Source: Clostridia bacterium
Lineage (GTDB): Bacteria; Bacillota; Clostridia; Oscillospirales; CAG-272
Assembly (NCBI GenBank): GCA_017461945.1
Contig: JAFTSB010000038.1
Location: forward strand, 1 to 64,000
Length of the DNA stretch: 64,000 nucleotides
Direction of reading: 5' to 3'
The translations under genes were made by a program, and so were the position numbers. Shown here in pieces: positions 7,907 to 16,453 of this stretch (position 1 is the first letter of the stretch; each line of letters opens with the position of its first letter). The notes beneath the pieces are model-generated. The model saw only the letters and a list, made by a program, of their open reading frames with translations, searched no databases and was not told the DNA's origin.

Positions 7907-8623
7907 ATGCTCCTCTTTTATATTAGACATGGCGATCCAATCTACAGTCCCGATAGCTTGACCGAGCTGGGCGAGGAGCAGGCAAGGGCGCTGGTTTCAC
8001 GCATGGAGCGTTGCCGGCCCGATAAGATCTTTGCATCTGTGCTTCACAGAGCTTATCTGACTGCCAAGCCTACTGCTGATCGGTCGGGGATGGGCATAGA
8101 AAGGCTTGGATTTTTGGATGAAACACAGGCCTATCTCGATATGAAATGTACCGATTCAACTGGTAGAACGGGATGGGCCTTTTGTTTGCGGGAATATCAA
8201 GAGCTGTTCGTCACGCCAGAAGTGCGCAAAATGGGCAGAAATTGGTATCAACATCCATATTTTGCAGACCACCCCACCTTTGGCACATGCATGAGACGCG
8301 TGCAAGAGGGAACCGATGCTTTTTTACTGAAGCTTGGCTATCGCCACGATCACGAAAGGTGCGCTTTTATTGCAGAGCGCCCCAATGACGATCGTATTGC
8401 GGTTTTTGCGCATCAAGGTGTGGGATTGCTCTTTTTGGCTGCATTGTTGGATATTCCGTACCCCCAAATGTGCACACATTTTGATATGGCACACACCGGT
8501 ATGACGGTGATTCACTTTGAAGGGAATGGCATCGTGATTCCGCGAGTACTGCAGCTTTCCAATGATTCGCATTTGTTTGCACAGGGTCTACCGACAAAAT
8601 ATCAAAATCAAATTGAGTTTTAA
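7907..8623 (+). CDS. Histidine phosphatase family protein
   Basis: A 238-residue member of the phosphoglycerate-mutase-like histidine phosphatase superfamily. The N-terminal YIRHGDP puts the phosphorylated His at position 8, and a second conserved His lies in VFAHQG. A Glu-containing LDETQAY segment is in the expected middle region. The substrate is not deducible; members act on sugar phosphates, nucleotides or proteins. The ATG is only 2 bases after the stop of the PHP gene, so translation is probably coupled. The gene ends at a shared terminator with the convergent rpe. Confidence 0.8.
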   Translation: MLLFYIRHGDPIYSPDSLTELGEEQARALVSRMERCRPDKIFASVLHRAYLTAKPTADRSGMGIERLGFLDETQAYLDMKCTDSTGRTGWAFCLREYQELFVTPEVRKMGRNWYQHPYFADHPTFGTCMRRVQEGTDAFLLKLGYRHDHERCAFIAERPNDDRIAVFAHQGVGLLFLAALLDIPYPQMCTHFDMAHTGMTVIHFEGNGIVIPRVLQLSNDSHLFAQGLPTKYQNQIEF

Positions 8624-8625
8624 GC

Positions 8626-8663
8626 AAAAAGCAGGCGCTCTCAAACGAGATCGCCTGCTTTTT
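8626..8663. terminator. Bidirectional terminator between the histidine phosphatase gene and rpe
   Basis: A 12-bp stem (8626-8637 with 8652-8663) starts with AAAAA and ends with TTTTT, so it works on both strands. The rpe stop codon begins 5 bases further on. Confidence 0.88.
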
Positions 8664-8667
8664 GAAA

Positions 8668-9315
8668 TCACTCTGCTGCGCGCATATCGGCAATGGCCTT
8701 TGCAGGGTCTGTCGCGCCAAAGATCGAGGAGCCTGCCACGATCACATTTACACCGGCCTTTAAAACATCGGTCAAAGTGGTGTCGTTGATGCCACCATCG
8801 GCTTGTACATCCACATTAAGATCGGATTTTTGTATTTCTGCGCGTAGAGCCTTGATTTTGTCAAGTGTTTCAGGAATCAGCTTTTGACCTCCAAAACCCG
8901 GCTCTACAGTCATGACTAAAACCATATCGCAAAGGGGGAGAAGGGGAAAGACTGCTTCAATGGGTGTCTTGGGAGAAAGAGAAACGGCGGCGCGGAGGCC
9001 TGCCTCCTTGATGGCAGCCAGAACGGCGGCCGGATGTTGCGTGCTTTCGATATGAACGGTAATGCTGTCGGCGCCCGCCTTGATGAAATCGGCAATATAA
9101 CGCTCGGGGCGATCGATCATGAGGTGGACATCAAACAACAGACGGCTGTGAGGACGCAACGCCCCGATAACCGGGGCACCAAAGGTAATATTGGGCACAA
9201 AATGACCGTCCATAACGTCAAGGTGGAGCCAATCGGCGCCGGCAGCCTCTACACGGGCAACCTCAGCAGAAAGATGCGAAAAATCTGCAGCAAGCAAAGA
9301 AGGGGAAATGATCAT
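8668..9315 (-). CDS. rpe: Ribulose-phosphate 3-epimerase
   Basis: A 215-residue TIM barrel that interconverts ribulose 5-phosphate and xylulose 5-phosphate in the pentose phosphate pathway. The family landmarks are all present: SPSLLAADF at the start, HLDVMDGHFVPN with metal-binding His31 and the catalytic Asp33, DVHLMI, VEPGFGGQ, and QADGGIN with the second catalytic Asp. Length is normal. It lies 166 bases after ispF on the same strand. The gap holds a hairpin but no U-run for this strand, so it may be read through from the pheS operon or have its own promoter in the gap. The link to rpiB in the same cluster is metabolically consistent. Confidence 0.96.
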   Translation of the reverse strand: MIISPSLLAADFSHLSAEVARVEAAGADWLHLDVMDGHFVPNITFGAPVIGALRPHSRLLFDVHLMIDRPERYIADFIKAGADSITVHIESTQHPAAVLAAIKEAGLRAAVSLSPKTPIEAVFPLLPLCDMVLVMTVEPGFGGQKLIPETLDKIKALRAEIQKSDLNVDVQADGGINDTTLTDVLKAGVNVIVAGSSIFGATDPAKAIADMRAAE

Positions 9316-9445
9316 AACAACCTCACATTTTTCGAAATTTCGACATATTATGACAAGGGAACGAATTTACGATCCGTATCGGTAAAGCAGCAGAGAAGCA
9401 TAAAGGACGGGATGTGTGAAAATAGGCTGCATTTACCGGTGCTTT

Positions 9446-9477
9446 TGCCGCTTTGTGCTATGCGCAAAGCGGCTTTT
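9446..9477. repeat. Hairpin in the ispF-rpe gap with a U-run only on the plus strand
   Basis: Arms GCCGCTTTG (9447-9455) and CAAAGCGGC (9465-9473) are perfectly paired and followed by TTTTT on the plus strand, just before the ispF stop codon. On the minus strand, where the neighbouring genes are read, no T-run follows. As a terminator it would act on plus-strand transcripts, yet no plus-strand gene is visible upstream within the gap. Confidence 0.55.
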
Positions 9478-9481
9478 TGGA

Positions 9482-9973
9482 TCAGATTTGCGCCACAGTT
9501 GGCTTTTTGTACAGCAAGCAAACGGCGTGGGAAGCGATGCCCTCCTCGTTGCCTGTAAAGCCTAACTTTTCTTCCGTGGTGGCCTTGATGTTAATGTCGC
9601 TCTGTGCAATGCCCAACGTGCGTGCCAAATTGCAACGCATCTGAGGGATGTGGGGGGCAAGCTTGGGCTTTTGGGCGATGATGGTGGCGTCAATATTGCC
9701 GATCTCATAACCGGCCAAGCGAATGCGCTTGGCCACTTCAGCGGCTAAAAACAGACTGTTGATGCCCTTATAGGCGGGGTCTGTGTCGGGGAACAGCTTG
9801 CCGATGTCGCCCAAAGCTGCAGCCCCAAGCAGGGCGTCCATGATGGCGTGTGTCAGCACGTCAGCATCCGAGTGCCCCAACAGTCCCATCGAATGGGGGA
9901 TCTCAACACCGCCAAGAATCAGCTTGCGATCCGTTACCAGACGGTGTACGTCATATCCGTGTCCGATCCTCAT
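9482..9973 (-). CDS. ispF: 2-C-methyl-D-erythritol 2,4-cyclodiphosphate synthase
   Basis: A 163-residue IspF, which makes the cyclic diphosphate of the methylerythritol phosphate (DXP) isoprenoid pathway and works as a trimer. The metal ligands are Asp8 and His10 in GHGYDVH and His42 after SDADVLTH. The conserved [11 protein letters not shown] and the late [13 protein letters not shown] segment are intact. Its ATG overlaps the ispD stop by 4 bases, so the two are translationally coupled. Confidence 0.97.
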   Translation of the reverse strand: MRIGHGYDVHRLVTDRKLILGGVEIPHSMGLLGHSDADVLTHAIMDALLGAAALGDIGKLFPDTDPAYKGINSLFLAAEVAKRIRLAGYEIGNIDATIIAQKPKLAPHIPQMRCNLARTLGIAQSDINIKATTEEKLGFTGNEEGIASHAVCLLYKKPTVAQI

Positions 9974-10719
9974 AGCGTTTCCTTTCGATTTGACAGGATG
10001 AATTCCGCACGGGGAATATCATCGGGGGTGGTAATTTTAATATTGTCCTTTCCAAAATCAACCGGCCTTACCGGATGTCGGATTTTTTCCATTAGTTGGT
10101 TGTCATCCGTTAGAGAATTGTCGGTAACGTTTGCCAGTGCGGCACGGTATAGATCGGTGTGGAAAACCTGGGGAGTTTGAACGGTAAAGACCTTTCGCCG
10201 GTCAATAGTGCCGGTGATAAAGCCTTTTCGGCTCACGGTTTTGACCGTATCGGTAACGGCGGTGGCCGCGGTGGCCGCTTGATAGCGATAGGCGGTGCGG
10301 CAGACCTTGCCAATCTGATCAGGGGTGATCAGACATCTGGCACCGTCGTGAATGGCAACGTATTTCGCCTTGGGATCTATTTTACGAAAGCCGCAGCGCA
10401 CAGAAGCGGCGCGTGTTGCTCCACCGCGCGTGACAGCGATCAGCTTTTTGATATCATATTGTTCGGCGATTTGCCATACCTGCTCCATATCCTCAGGGCG
10501 GGCTACCACAATGATCTCATTTATGTGGCGCGCTTTTTCAAAGGCCAACAGCGTATGGGCAAGCACGGGGAGCCCGTTGACGGTGAGAAATTGCTTGGAG
10601 ATCTTTGTGCCCATACGGGTAGAGCTTCCTGCCGATACAATGATAGCGGAGGTGAAGGGAGCGGGGTTTTTGCCTCCTGCTAGCAAACAAAGATCGGCTG
10701 CGATTTCTGCCAAGGCCAT
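9970..10719 (-). CDS. ispD: 2-C-methyl-D-erythritol 4-phosphate cytidylyltransferase
   Basis: A 249-residue IspD that joins MEP and CTP, the step two before IspF. The nucleotide loop is AGSSTRMG (residues 30-37) with a following Lys-Gln pair. [19 protein letters not shown] and DDNQLME are the other family landmarks. The N-terminus carries about 25 residues ([13 protein letters not shown]...) before the usual first strand. I keep them because the ATG at 10719 follows the rpiB stop by one base, and no other ATG lies between it and the domain; upstream ATGs would lie inside rpiB. The extension is slightly unusual. Confidence 0.93.
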   Translation of the reverse strand: MALAEIAADLCLLAGGKNPAPFTSAIIVSAGSSTRMGTKISKQFLTVNGLPVLAHTLLAFEKARHINEIIVVARPEDMEQVWQIAEQYDIKKLIAVTRGGATRAASVRCGFRKIDPKAKYVAIHDGARCLITPDQIGKVCRTAYRYQAATAATAVTDTVKTVSRKGFITGTIDRRKVFTVQTPQVFHTDLYRAALANVTDNSLTDDNQLMEKIRHPVRPVDFGKDNIKITTPDDIPRAEFILSNRKETL

Positions 10720-10720
10720 A

Positions 10721-11167
10721 TTACTGCCCGTTCTCAATGTCGGCAAACATATCAATGCGAGTTTTGTGCTTGCCGCCTTCAAATTCGGTGTCTACAAAAA
10801 TGTCGGCCAGATCAAGGGCCAGACCCTGACCCACCACACGAGCGCCAAAGCAAAGAACATTGGCATCGTTGTGCAAACGGGTCAAGCGAGCGCTGAAGGT
10901 ATCCGAGCAGCAGGCTGCGCGAATGCCTTTGTGCTTATTGGCGGCCATGGACATACCGATGCCCGTGCCGCAGATCAAAATGCCCAGATCGCATTCGCCA
11001 CTTTGAATCTTGGTGCAAAGTGCGTGTGCATAGTCGGGGTAGTTACAGCTTTCGGTGGTGTGGGTTCCTACATCAATGACCTCAAATCCGCGCTGGATCA
11101 GATGATCACGAACAATGGCCTTCAATTCAGGGGCGGCGTGGTCGCAGCCGATAACAAGTTTTTTCAT
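10721..11167 (-). CDS. rpiB: Ribose-5-phosphate isomerase B
   Basis: A 148-residue RpiB that interconverts ribose 5-phosphate and ribulose 5-phosphate. It has GCDHAAPELK with His10, the catalytic Cys66 in ILICGTGIGMS, and DTEFEGGKH near the end, as in LacAB/RpiB proteins. It lies 14 bases after tsaB and 1 base before ispD. Together with rpe it covers the isomerisation steps of the pentose phosphate pathway. Confidence 0.95.
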   Translation of the reverse strand: MKKLVIGCDHAAPELKAIVRDHLIQRGFEVIDVGTHTTESCNYPDYAHALCTKIQSGECDLGILICGTGIGMSMAANKHKGIRAACCSDTFSARLTRLHNDANVLCFGARVVGQGLALDLADIFVDTEFEGGKHKTRIDMFADIENGQ

Positions 11168-11181
11168 TACAGAACTCCTTT

Positions 11182-11880
11182 TCAGGTGTTTTTCATTTTT
11201 TCCAAGCGTTCACGCTCTGCTTGGGGCAATCGAAGATAAATAGGCTTTAACTCTGCATCGGTACAGATCTCACCTCGGAGATAGGCTTTGTGAGCGCATT
11301 TTGCCACCGATACGGCGTTTTGATCGACCAAGAGATCACAGATCCCTTCCGGCACGATCCTTGTAGCCAAGCGCTTGATTTCGTCTACGCCGTCGCCACT
11401 GAAAAAGACAGGCTCGCCCATAGCGAGGAGCTCCTCCTCCAGCTCGATGACTGCAAGGGCGCGGTCAGCACACAGGCGGACGAGTGTTCCGTTTTCGTAA
11501 CGGAACAGCGCATTATAGACCTGCCCACGCCGCGCGTTCATAACAGGGCACAGGATGCCCTTGGCAGGGATCAGATTCTCAGCCAGCGCTTCTAACGTAG
11601 AAACGGCTACGCAGGGCTTGTTCTTGCCAAAGGCCAAGCCTTTTACGGTGGAAACACCGATGCGCACGCCTGTAAACGAACCCGGGCCCACGCTGCAGGC
11701 GAACAGATCCACATCGTCAACCGTTATGCCGGCGGTTTTTAATACGGATTCCACCATGGGGAGCAAGGTCTCACTGTGGGTGTTTCCGTTTTTGACGGTG
11801 AATTGTGCAATGGGAGTGCCATCGTTGCAAAGCGCTACGCTTGCCACAACGGCGGTACTATCCAGAGCCAGAATTAACAT
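11182..11880 (-). CDS. tsaB: tRNA t6A biosynthesis protein TsaB
   Basis: A 232-residue ASKHA-fold protein that supports TsaD in making N6-threonylcarbamoyladenosine at position 37 of ANN-reading tRNAs. The start MLILALDST, the HSETLLP motif and the GPGSFTGVRIG segment are diagnostic. The C-terminal third is the divergent family tail ending in YLRLPQAERERLE. It overlaps tsaE by 7 bases, the usual bacterial pairing. The partner tsaD is not in the window. Confidence 0.94.
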   Translation of the reverse strand: MLILALDSTAVVASVALCNDGTPIAQFTVKNGNTHSETLLPMVESVLKTAGITVDDVDLFACSVGPGSFTGVRIGVSTVKGLAFGKNKPCVAVSTLEALAENLIPAKGILCPVMNARRGQVYNALFRYENGTLVRLCADRALAVIELEEELLAMGEPVFFSGDGVDEIKRLATRIVPEGICDLLVDQNAVSVAKCAHKAYLRGEICTDAELKPIYLRLPQAERERLEKMKNT

Positions 11881-12326
11881 AAAGACTCCTTTATGATGTG
11901 GATGATGCGACTGTCGGGGCTGGTGGCATCATCTTTTTCTATGGTTACCTTCAGGTAATCGTCCGGTAAGGCAAAGGGAATATTTTCGCTCCATTCCACA
12001 AGGCAAATACCATCTCTTGCAAGATAATCGTCATAGCCAATGGAATAAAGATCGTCCTCGCCCGTGATACGATACATATCAAAGTGGAACAGCGTCTTGC
12101 TCTTTCCGCGATATTCGTTGACCAGGGCAAAGGTGGGGGAACGGACGGCGATTCCTTCACAAAATACCGAGGCAAAGCCCCTGACAAAGGCAGTCTTTCC
12201 CACCCCCAGATCGCCATACAGGGCAATGAAGGGAGGGAGAGATGCATCCTTTGTCATTTCCATAGCAAGAGAGGCGCCCACCGCCTCGGTTTCGGCGGCG
12301 CTTGTTGTATGAATGTGATTTTCCAT
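11874..12326 (-). CDS. tsaE: tRNA t6A biosynthesis ATPase TsaE
   Basis: A 150-residue P-loop ATPase that works with TsaB and TsaD in t6A formation. The Walker A motif is GDLGVGKT (38-45), followed by the FARGF-like stretch, SPTFALVNEY, and HFDMYRI with the Walker B-like Asp. The C-terminal CLVEWSEN signature is intact. It is set between DUF896 (35 bases away) and tsaB (overlapping). Confidence 0.94.
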   Translation of the reverse strand: MENHIHTTSAAETEAVGASLAMEMTKDASLPPFIALYGDLGVGKTAFVRGFASVFCEGIAVRSPTFALVNEYRGKSKTLFHFDMYRITGEDDLYSIGYDDYLARDGICLVEWSENIPFALPDDYLKVTIEKDDATSPDSRIIHIIKESLC

Positions 12327-12361
12327 GATTACCTCGTACCGGGGGCAGAGGCACCCGGAGC

Positions 12362-12565
12362 TTAATCCTTTTTTTGTAGCCGTTCCCGACTGCCGTCGGG
12401 GCGTTCGATGACTGTATTGGCCAGCATTCCACCAAAGGAAGCGCGGATCTCGGCCACGTATTCCATACGTAATGCGTGTTGCTCGGCCTTTTCCTCTGTG
12501 GTCAGCTCACGCTCCTTTTGGAGGTGGGCCAGTTCATTGATGCGTGCAATCTTTTCTTTTTCCAT
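12362..12565 (-). CDS. DUF896 family small protein
   Basis: A 67-residue highly charged helical protein of the DUF896 (YnzC) family: it starts MEKEKIARINELAHLQKE, then has LTTEEKAEQ and the R-x-EY pair. The biochemical role is unknown; B. subtilis YnzC is an SOS-induced protein. I choose the ATG at 12565, one base after the pheT stop; a start 12 codons upstream would sit inside pheT. Its C-terminus RPDGSRERLQKKD fits the family end. Confidence 0.9.
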   Translation of the reverse strand: MEKEKIARINELAHLQKERELTTEEKAEQHALRMEYVAEIRASFGGMLANTVIERPDGSRERLQKKD

Positions 12566-12566
12566 A

Positions 12567-14963
12567 TCAGCCACGCAGGGTGAGCCCAAGCTCACGGTCA
12601 AGAAGCGTCAGAACCTTTTTGGAGACCTTATCGGCATCCTCAACGGTCAGAGTGTGATCCTCGGCGCGCAACGTCATGCGCAGCGAAACCGATTTTTTGC
12701 CTTCGCCCACCTGCGGGCCGCGGTAGATGTCAAAGAGTGTTACTCCCTCGCATTGCTTGCCGCCGGCCTTCTGCATGACAGCCATGATCTTGCCGACCTC
12801 CAGCTCCTCATCGCACGCGAAGGAGAAATCACGGGTGATGGCGGGGAACTTAGGCAGAGGACGGTAGTGAGTTGCAGCATTTCGGGCTGCAAAGAGCGCA
12901 TCGAAATCAATTTCTGCGGCGTAGACCGGCATCGACATACCGTAATTTTCGGCTACCAAAGGGTGAATTTGGCCAAAAATGGCCAGTTGCGTGTTGCCCA
13001 CGGTTACTTTTGCACAGCGGCCGGGGTGATAAGCGGTATTGTCTGCAACAGCAGTCCATTCCACGCCCTTGACGGCGGCCAGATCCAACAGATTTTCGAT
13101 CACGCCCTTGACGGTATAGAAATCCACGTCTCCATACATACCCAAGGTCAGCATCTTGCCCTCATAGGGGAGCTTGGTTGCATCCTCATTGGGGAGATAG
13201 ATCGAACCCATTTCAAACAGACGAACATTTTCGTTATTAAAGTTGGCATTGCGTGCCAGCACCTCCAGCATAGAAGGCAGTGCGGTGGTGCGCATGACGC
13301 TGGTATCCTCGCCCAGGGGGTTGGAGATCACTACCGAGCGACGCAGAGCAGAATCGGCAGGCATGCGAATTTTATCGTAATACTTGGGGGAAATAAAGGA
13401 GAAGGTTTGGATCTCATCCAAGCCCATGCCATACAGCGCATTTTCAACGCTGATGCCAAAGCTTTGCTTGGGCGTTCTGCCACCTTCGGTGGTCTCGGCG
13501 CAGATGTTGGTGGATACGATCTTATCATAGCCGTAAATGCGCATGATCTCCTCTGCAATATCGTTCATGCAGGCCAGATCGGCACGGAAGGAGGGAACGG
13601 TGATCTTGCCATCCTTTACGGTGCAGGCAAGAGCTTCCAGAATCTCAACCATACGCTCCTCGGTCATATTGGTGCCAAGGAATTTGTTATAACGTGCGGG
13701 CTCGAAGGGCAGAACGGTTACGGTGGGTTTGCCGGGATAAACGTCAATCATGCCATCCACCACATCACCGGCATCCAAAAGCTCGATCAACTGGCAGGCA
13801 CGCATCAGGCCGCCGTAGCAGTTTTCGGGATCAAGACCTTTTTCAAAGCGTGCCGAGGATTCGGTACGCATACCGTTTTTCTTGGCGGTAACGCGGACAG
13901 AAGCGCCGTTAAAGCAGGCAGATTCAAACACAACGGTCTTGGTATCGTCCTTGATCTCGCTGTTAGCACCGCCCATTACGCCTGCCAGAGCGCAGGCCTT
14001 TTTCTGGTCGGCAATGACCAACATAGAGCTATCCAGCGTGTGATCCACATCGTCCAAGGATTTGAATTGCTCGCCGTTGGTGGCGCGGCGCACACGGATG
14101 GCAGAGCCATCCAACTGTGTATAATCAAAGGCGTGCATAGGCTGGCCGTATTCCAGCATGACATAGTTGGTAATATCGACGATATTGTTGATGGGGCGAA
14201 CGCCTGCCGCGTGCAAACGCATCCGCAACCACATGGGGGAAGGCTTGATGCGCACGTTTTTCACGACCTTTGCTGCATAGCGATAGCAAAGATCGGGCGC
14301 TTCGATTTGTACGGACAAATATTTGCTGATGTCATCCCCATCGCCTGCACCACGGAAGGAGGGGGCTGGAACGTTCAGCTCGCGGCCGAAGGAAACGGCC
14401 GTTTCCCGGGCAAGGCCGATGACAGAAAGACAATCGGGGCGATTGGAGGTGATCTCAAACTCCACGGCGGTGTCATCCAGCATCAAGGCCGTGCGGATGT
14501 CAGCACCGATGTGCTCGGCAAAGGATTCATCCAGAATGAGAATACCGTTTTCTTCCTTACCGGGGCATTCGTGGGGGGTAAGACCCAACTCGCCCATGGA
14601 GCAAAGCATACCGTTGGAGGGAACGCCGCGCAGCTTGCCGGCTTTGATGGTTACCCCACCGGGCAGCTTGGCCACGGGAATGGCAGCGGGGACGATCGCG
14701 CCCTCAAATACGTTCTGCGCACCGGTTACGATCTGGGTGTCTTCACCGGTACCGATGTCCATGGTGCAGATCAGCAGATGGTCGCTGTCAGGATGAGGAA
14801 CGATCTTTTTGATGCGTGCCACAACCACATTTTCGATCTCTGCGCCCATTTTTTCATATCCCTCGACCTTGGATCCGGTCAGGGTCATTTTATCGCAATA
14901 ATCCTTGATATTTACGTCGCTGACGTCAACAAAGTCAGCCAGCCATTTCATAGACAGATTCAT
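12567..14963 (-). CDS. pheT: Phenylalanyl-tRNA synthetase beta subunit
   Basis: A 798-residue PheT, the structural and editing half of the alpha2-beta2 enzyme that charges tRNA-Phe. In order: an N-terminal segment, an EMAP-like tRNA-binding domain (about 40-150, with the HPDSDHL and GMLCS landmarks), B3/B4 editing domain and B5, a catalytic-like core lacking the class II motifs, and a C-terminal ferredoxin-fold anticodon-binding domain (about 705-798, starting near FPAITRDFSF). Length and domain order are normal. It lies 18 bases after pheS under T-box control. Confidence 0.97.
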   Translation of the reverse strand: MNLSMKWLADFVDVSDVNIKDYCDKMTLTGSKVEGYEKMGAEIENVVVARIKKIVPHPDSDHLLICTMDIGTGEDTQIVTGAQNVFEGAIVPAAIPVAKLPGGVTIKAGKLRGVPSNGMLCSMGELGLTPHECPGKEENGILILDESFAEHIGADIRTALMLDDTAVEFEITSNRPDCLSVIGLARETAVSFGRELNVPAPSFRGAGDGDDISKYLSVQIEAPDLCYRYAAKVVKNVRIKPSPMWLRMRLHAAGVRPINNIVDITNYVMLEYGQPMHAFDYTQLDGSAIRVRRATNGEQFKSLDDVDHTLDSSMLVIADQKKACALAGVMGGANSEIKDDTKTVVFESACFNGASVRVTAKKNGMRTESSARFEKGLDPENCYGGLMRACQLIELLDAGDVVDGMIDVYPGKPTVTVLPFEPARYNKFLGTNMTEERMVEILEALACTVKDGKITVPSFRADLACMNDIAEEIMRIYGYDKIVSTNICAETTEGGRTPKQSFGISVENALYGMGLDEIQTFSFISPKYYDKIRMPADSALRRSVVISNPLGEDTSVMRTTALPSMLEVLARNANFNNENVRLFEMGSIYLPNEDATKLPYEGKMLTLGMYGDVDFYTVKGVIENLLDLAAVKGVEWTAVADNTAYHPGRCAKVTVGNTQLAIFGQIHPLVAENYGMSMPVYAAEIDFDALFAARNAATHYRPLPKFPAITRDFSFACDEELEVGKIMAVMQKAGGKQCEGVTLFDIYRGPQVGEGKKSVSLRMTLRAEDHTLTVEDADKVSKKVLTLLDRELGLTLRG

Positions 14964-14981
14964 ATCGCTCTTCCTCCTTTC

Positions 14982-15995
14982 TTAAAACTGCTTCAAAAAG
15001 CGCTCGTCATTTTCGTAGAACAGACGGATATCATCAATGCCATAGCGCGTCATTGTCACGCGCTCCAGGCCCATGCCAAAGGCAAAACCGCTGTAGACCT
15101 CAGGGTCAATGCCGCAATTTTGCAGTACAAAGGGGTGCACCATACCGGCACCCAGGATCTCGATCCATCCCTCGCCCTTGCAGACACGGCAGCCCTTGCC
15201 GCCGCATACAAAGCAGGAAACATCCACCTCGGCCGAGGGCTCGGTGAAGGGGAAATGATGAGGACGGAAACGGATCTGGGTAGAATCGCCAAACATTTTG
15301 CGTGCAAAGGTCTCAAGGGTGCCCTTCAGGTCACTCATGGTGATGCCCTTATCGACGACCAGGCCCTCCATCTGGTGGAACAGAGGGGAATGTGTGGCAT
15401 CCAAAGCATCCGAGCGGTAAACGCGACCGGGAGAGATCACGCGGATGGGGGGCTTTTTCTGCTCCATAACGCGAACCTGAACAGGGGAGGTCTGAGAGCG
15501 AAGCAGAATGTTTTCAGTGATATAGAAGGTATCCTGCGTATCTCTTGCAGGATGATTTTCGGGAATGTTCAATGCCTGGAAGTTGTAGTAGTCATACTCC
15601 ACCTCGGGACCTTCGGCGATTTCAAAGCCCATGCCGATAAAGATCTCCTCCATTTCGCGCTGGGCGCGAGTGAGGGGATGCTGATGGCCCATACGGATCG
15701 AGGCGCCGGGCATGGTGACATCCAGCTTTTCGCGGGCCAGACGGTCATTCAACTCCTTTTCCTTCATTTCCTTGGATTTTTCAGCAATGGCGGCCTCAAT
15801 GGCGGCGCGAACCTCGTTTGCTAATTGGCCTACAACGGGTCTTTCCTCGGGAGAAAGCTGTCCCATGCCGCGCAAAACGGCAGTCAGCTCGCCTTTTTTG
15901 CCAAGATAGCGCACGCGGATCTGCTCAATGTCAGCGTTGGTGCTTGCCAGCTCGGCCATGGCGGCGGCTTTGATGTTTTCAAGCGTTTGTTTCAT
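14982..15995 (-). CDS. pheS: Phenylalanyl-tRNA synthetase alpha subunit
   Basis: A 337-residue PheS, the catalytic subunit. An N-terminal coiled coil (residues 1-90) grips tRNA. The class II core has motif 2 around [16 protein letters not shown] and motif 3 in [13 protein letters not shown]. The start at 15995 is chosen because GAAAGGAAAG lies directly upstream and the coiled coil begins there; further upstream in-frame codons run through the T-box terminator. It is first gene of a long minus-strand operon and is controlled by the T-box leader. Confidence 0.97.
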   Translation of the reverse strand: MKQTLENIKAAAMAELASTNADIEQIRVRYLGKKGELTAVLRGMGQLSPEERPVVGQLANEVRAAIEAAIAEKSKEMKEKELNDRLAREKLDVTMPGASIRMGHQHPLTRAQREMEEIFIGMGFEIAEGPEVEYDYYNFQALNIPENHPARDTQDTFYITENILLRSQTSPVQVRVMEQKKPPIRVISPGRVYRSDALDATHSPLFHQMEGLVVDKGITMSDLKGTLETFARKMFGDSTQIRFRPHHFPFTEPSAEVDVSCFVCGGKGCRVCKGEGWIEILGAGMVHPFVLQNCGIDPEVYSGFAFGMGLERVTMTRYGIDDIRLFYENDERFLKQF

Positions 15996-16032
15996 GATTC
16001 TTTCCTTTCTGAAATGAGTCTGGGGTGGCAAT

Positions 16033-16272
16033 AAAAAAGCCTCGCCCCGAAAAAACGGGACGAGGCGCACAGCGCTCGCGGTACCACCCGATTGAAGGTG
16101 CGTCAAGGATAGATCAACACCAACTCTCATTTGACCGATAACGGGATCTGCCGTGCGCAACTACTGGCCGTGTGGCGTTCCTTGCGCCTGCTCCGAAGGG
16201 AAAACCGCTGATCGCCGCACGGTCGCTTACAGCCAAGGCGACCTTCTCTGGGGTGCGGGGAGAGTCAGGGCA
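16033..16272 (-). promoter_or_regulatory. T-box leader of the pheST operon
   Basis: On the minus strand the invariant T-box GGGTGGTACCGCG lies at 16090-16078, followed by the terminator stem GCCTCG...CGAGGC (16066-16039) and a T-run (16038-16033). Upstream is a stem I with arms CCGCAC and GTGCGG around 16256 and 16217. A TTC (Phe codon) at 16197-16195 is a candidate specifier, which suits pheST, though I could not fold stem I rigorously. Uncharged tRNA-Phe would stabilise the antiterminator and raise expression. An extended -10 promoter (TGCTATGAT, plus-strand 16279-16287) lies just upstream. Confidence 0.92.
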
Positions 16273-16361
16273 GACTTCATCATAGCATTTAAAAATAATT
16301 ACACATTATTATAACATACCAAACCATGAAAATCAAGAGGGAAACCATAATCTTTTCAAAG

Positions 16362-16397
16362 AAAAGCCCCGGAGGGGAATCCCTCCGGGGAATGTTT
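16362..16397 (-). terminator. Terminator of the giant repeat protein gene
   Basis: Minus strand CCCCGGAGGG and CCCTCCGGGG-type arms form a GC-rich stem followed by TTTTCTTT. It lies about 60 bases beyond the stop codon. Confidence 0.8.
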
Positions 16398-16409
16398 TCA
16401 AGGGCAGCG

Positions 16410-16439
16410 CCCATCAAGCGGCCTTGGCCGCTTGATGGG
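16410..16439. repeat. 14-bp perfect palindrome after the giant gene
   Basis: CCCATCAAGCGGCC (16410-16423) and GGCCGCTTGATGGG (16426-16439) are perfectly complementary with a 2-base loop, 14 bases after the stop codon. No T-run follows on either strand, so it is not an intrinsic terminator by itself; it could be an mRNA 3'-end stabiliser or a protein-binding palindrome. Confidence 0.7.
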
Positions 16440-16453
16440 TTCTAACCGTTTGG

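Noticed and set aside
12408..15824. Plus-strand open frame of 1138 codons across DUF896, pheT and pheS
   Set aside because: It is antisense to three confidently identified genes and has no start signal. The lack of stops follows from codon use in the real genes.
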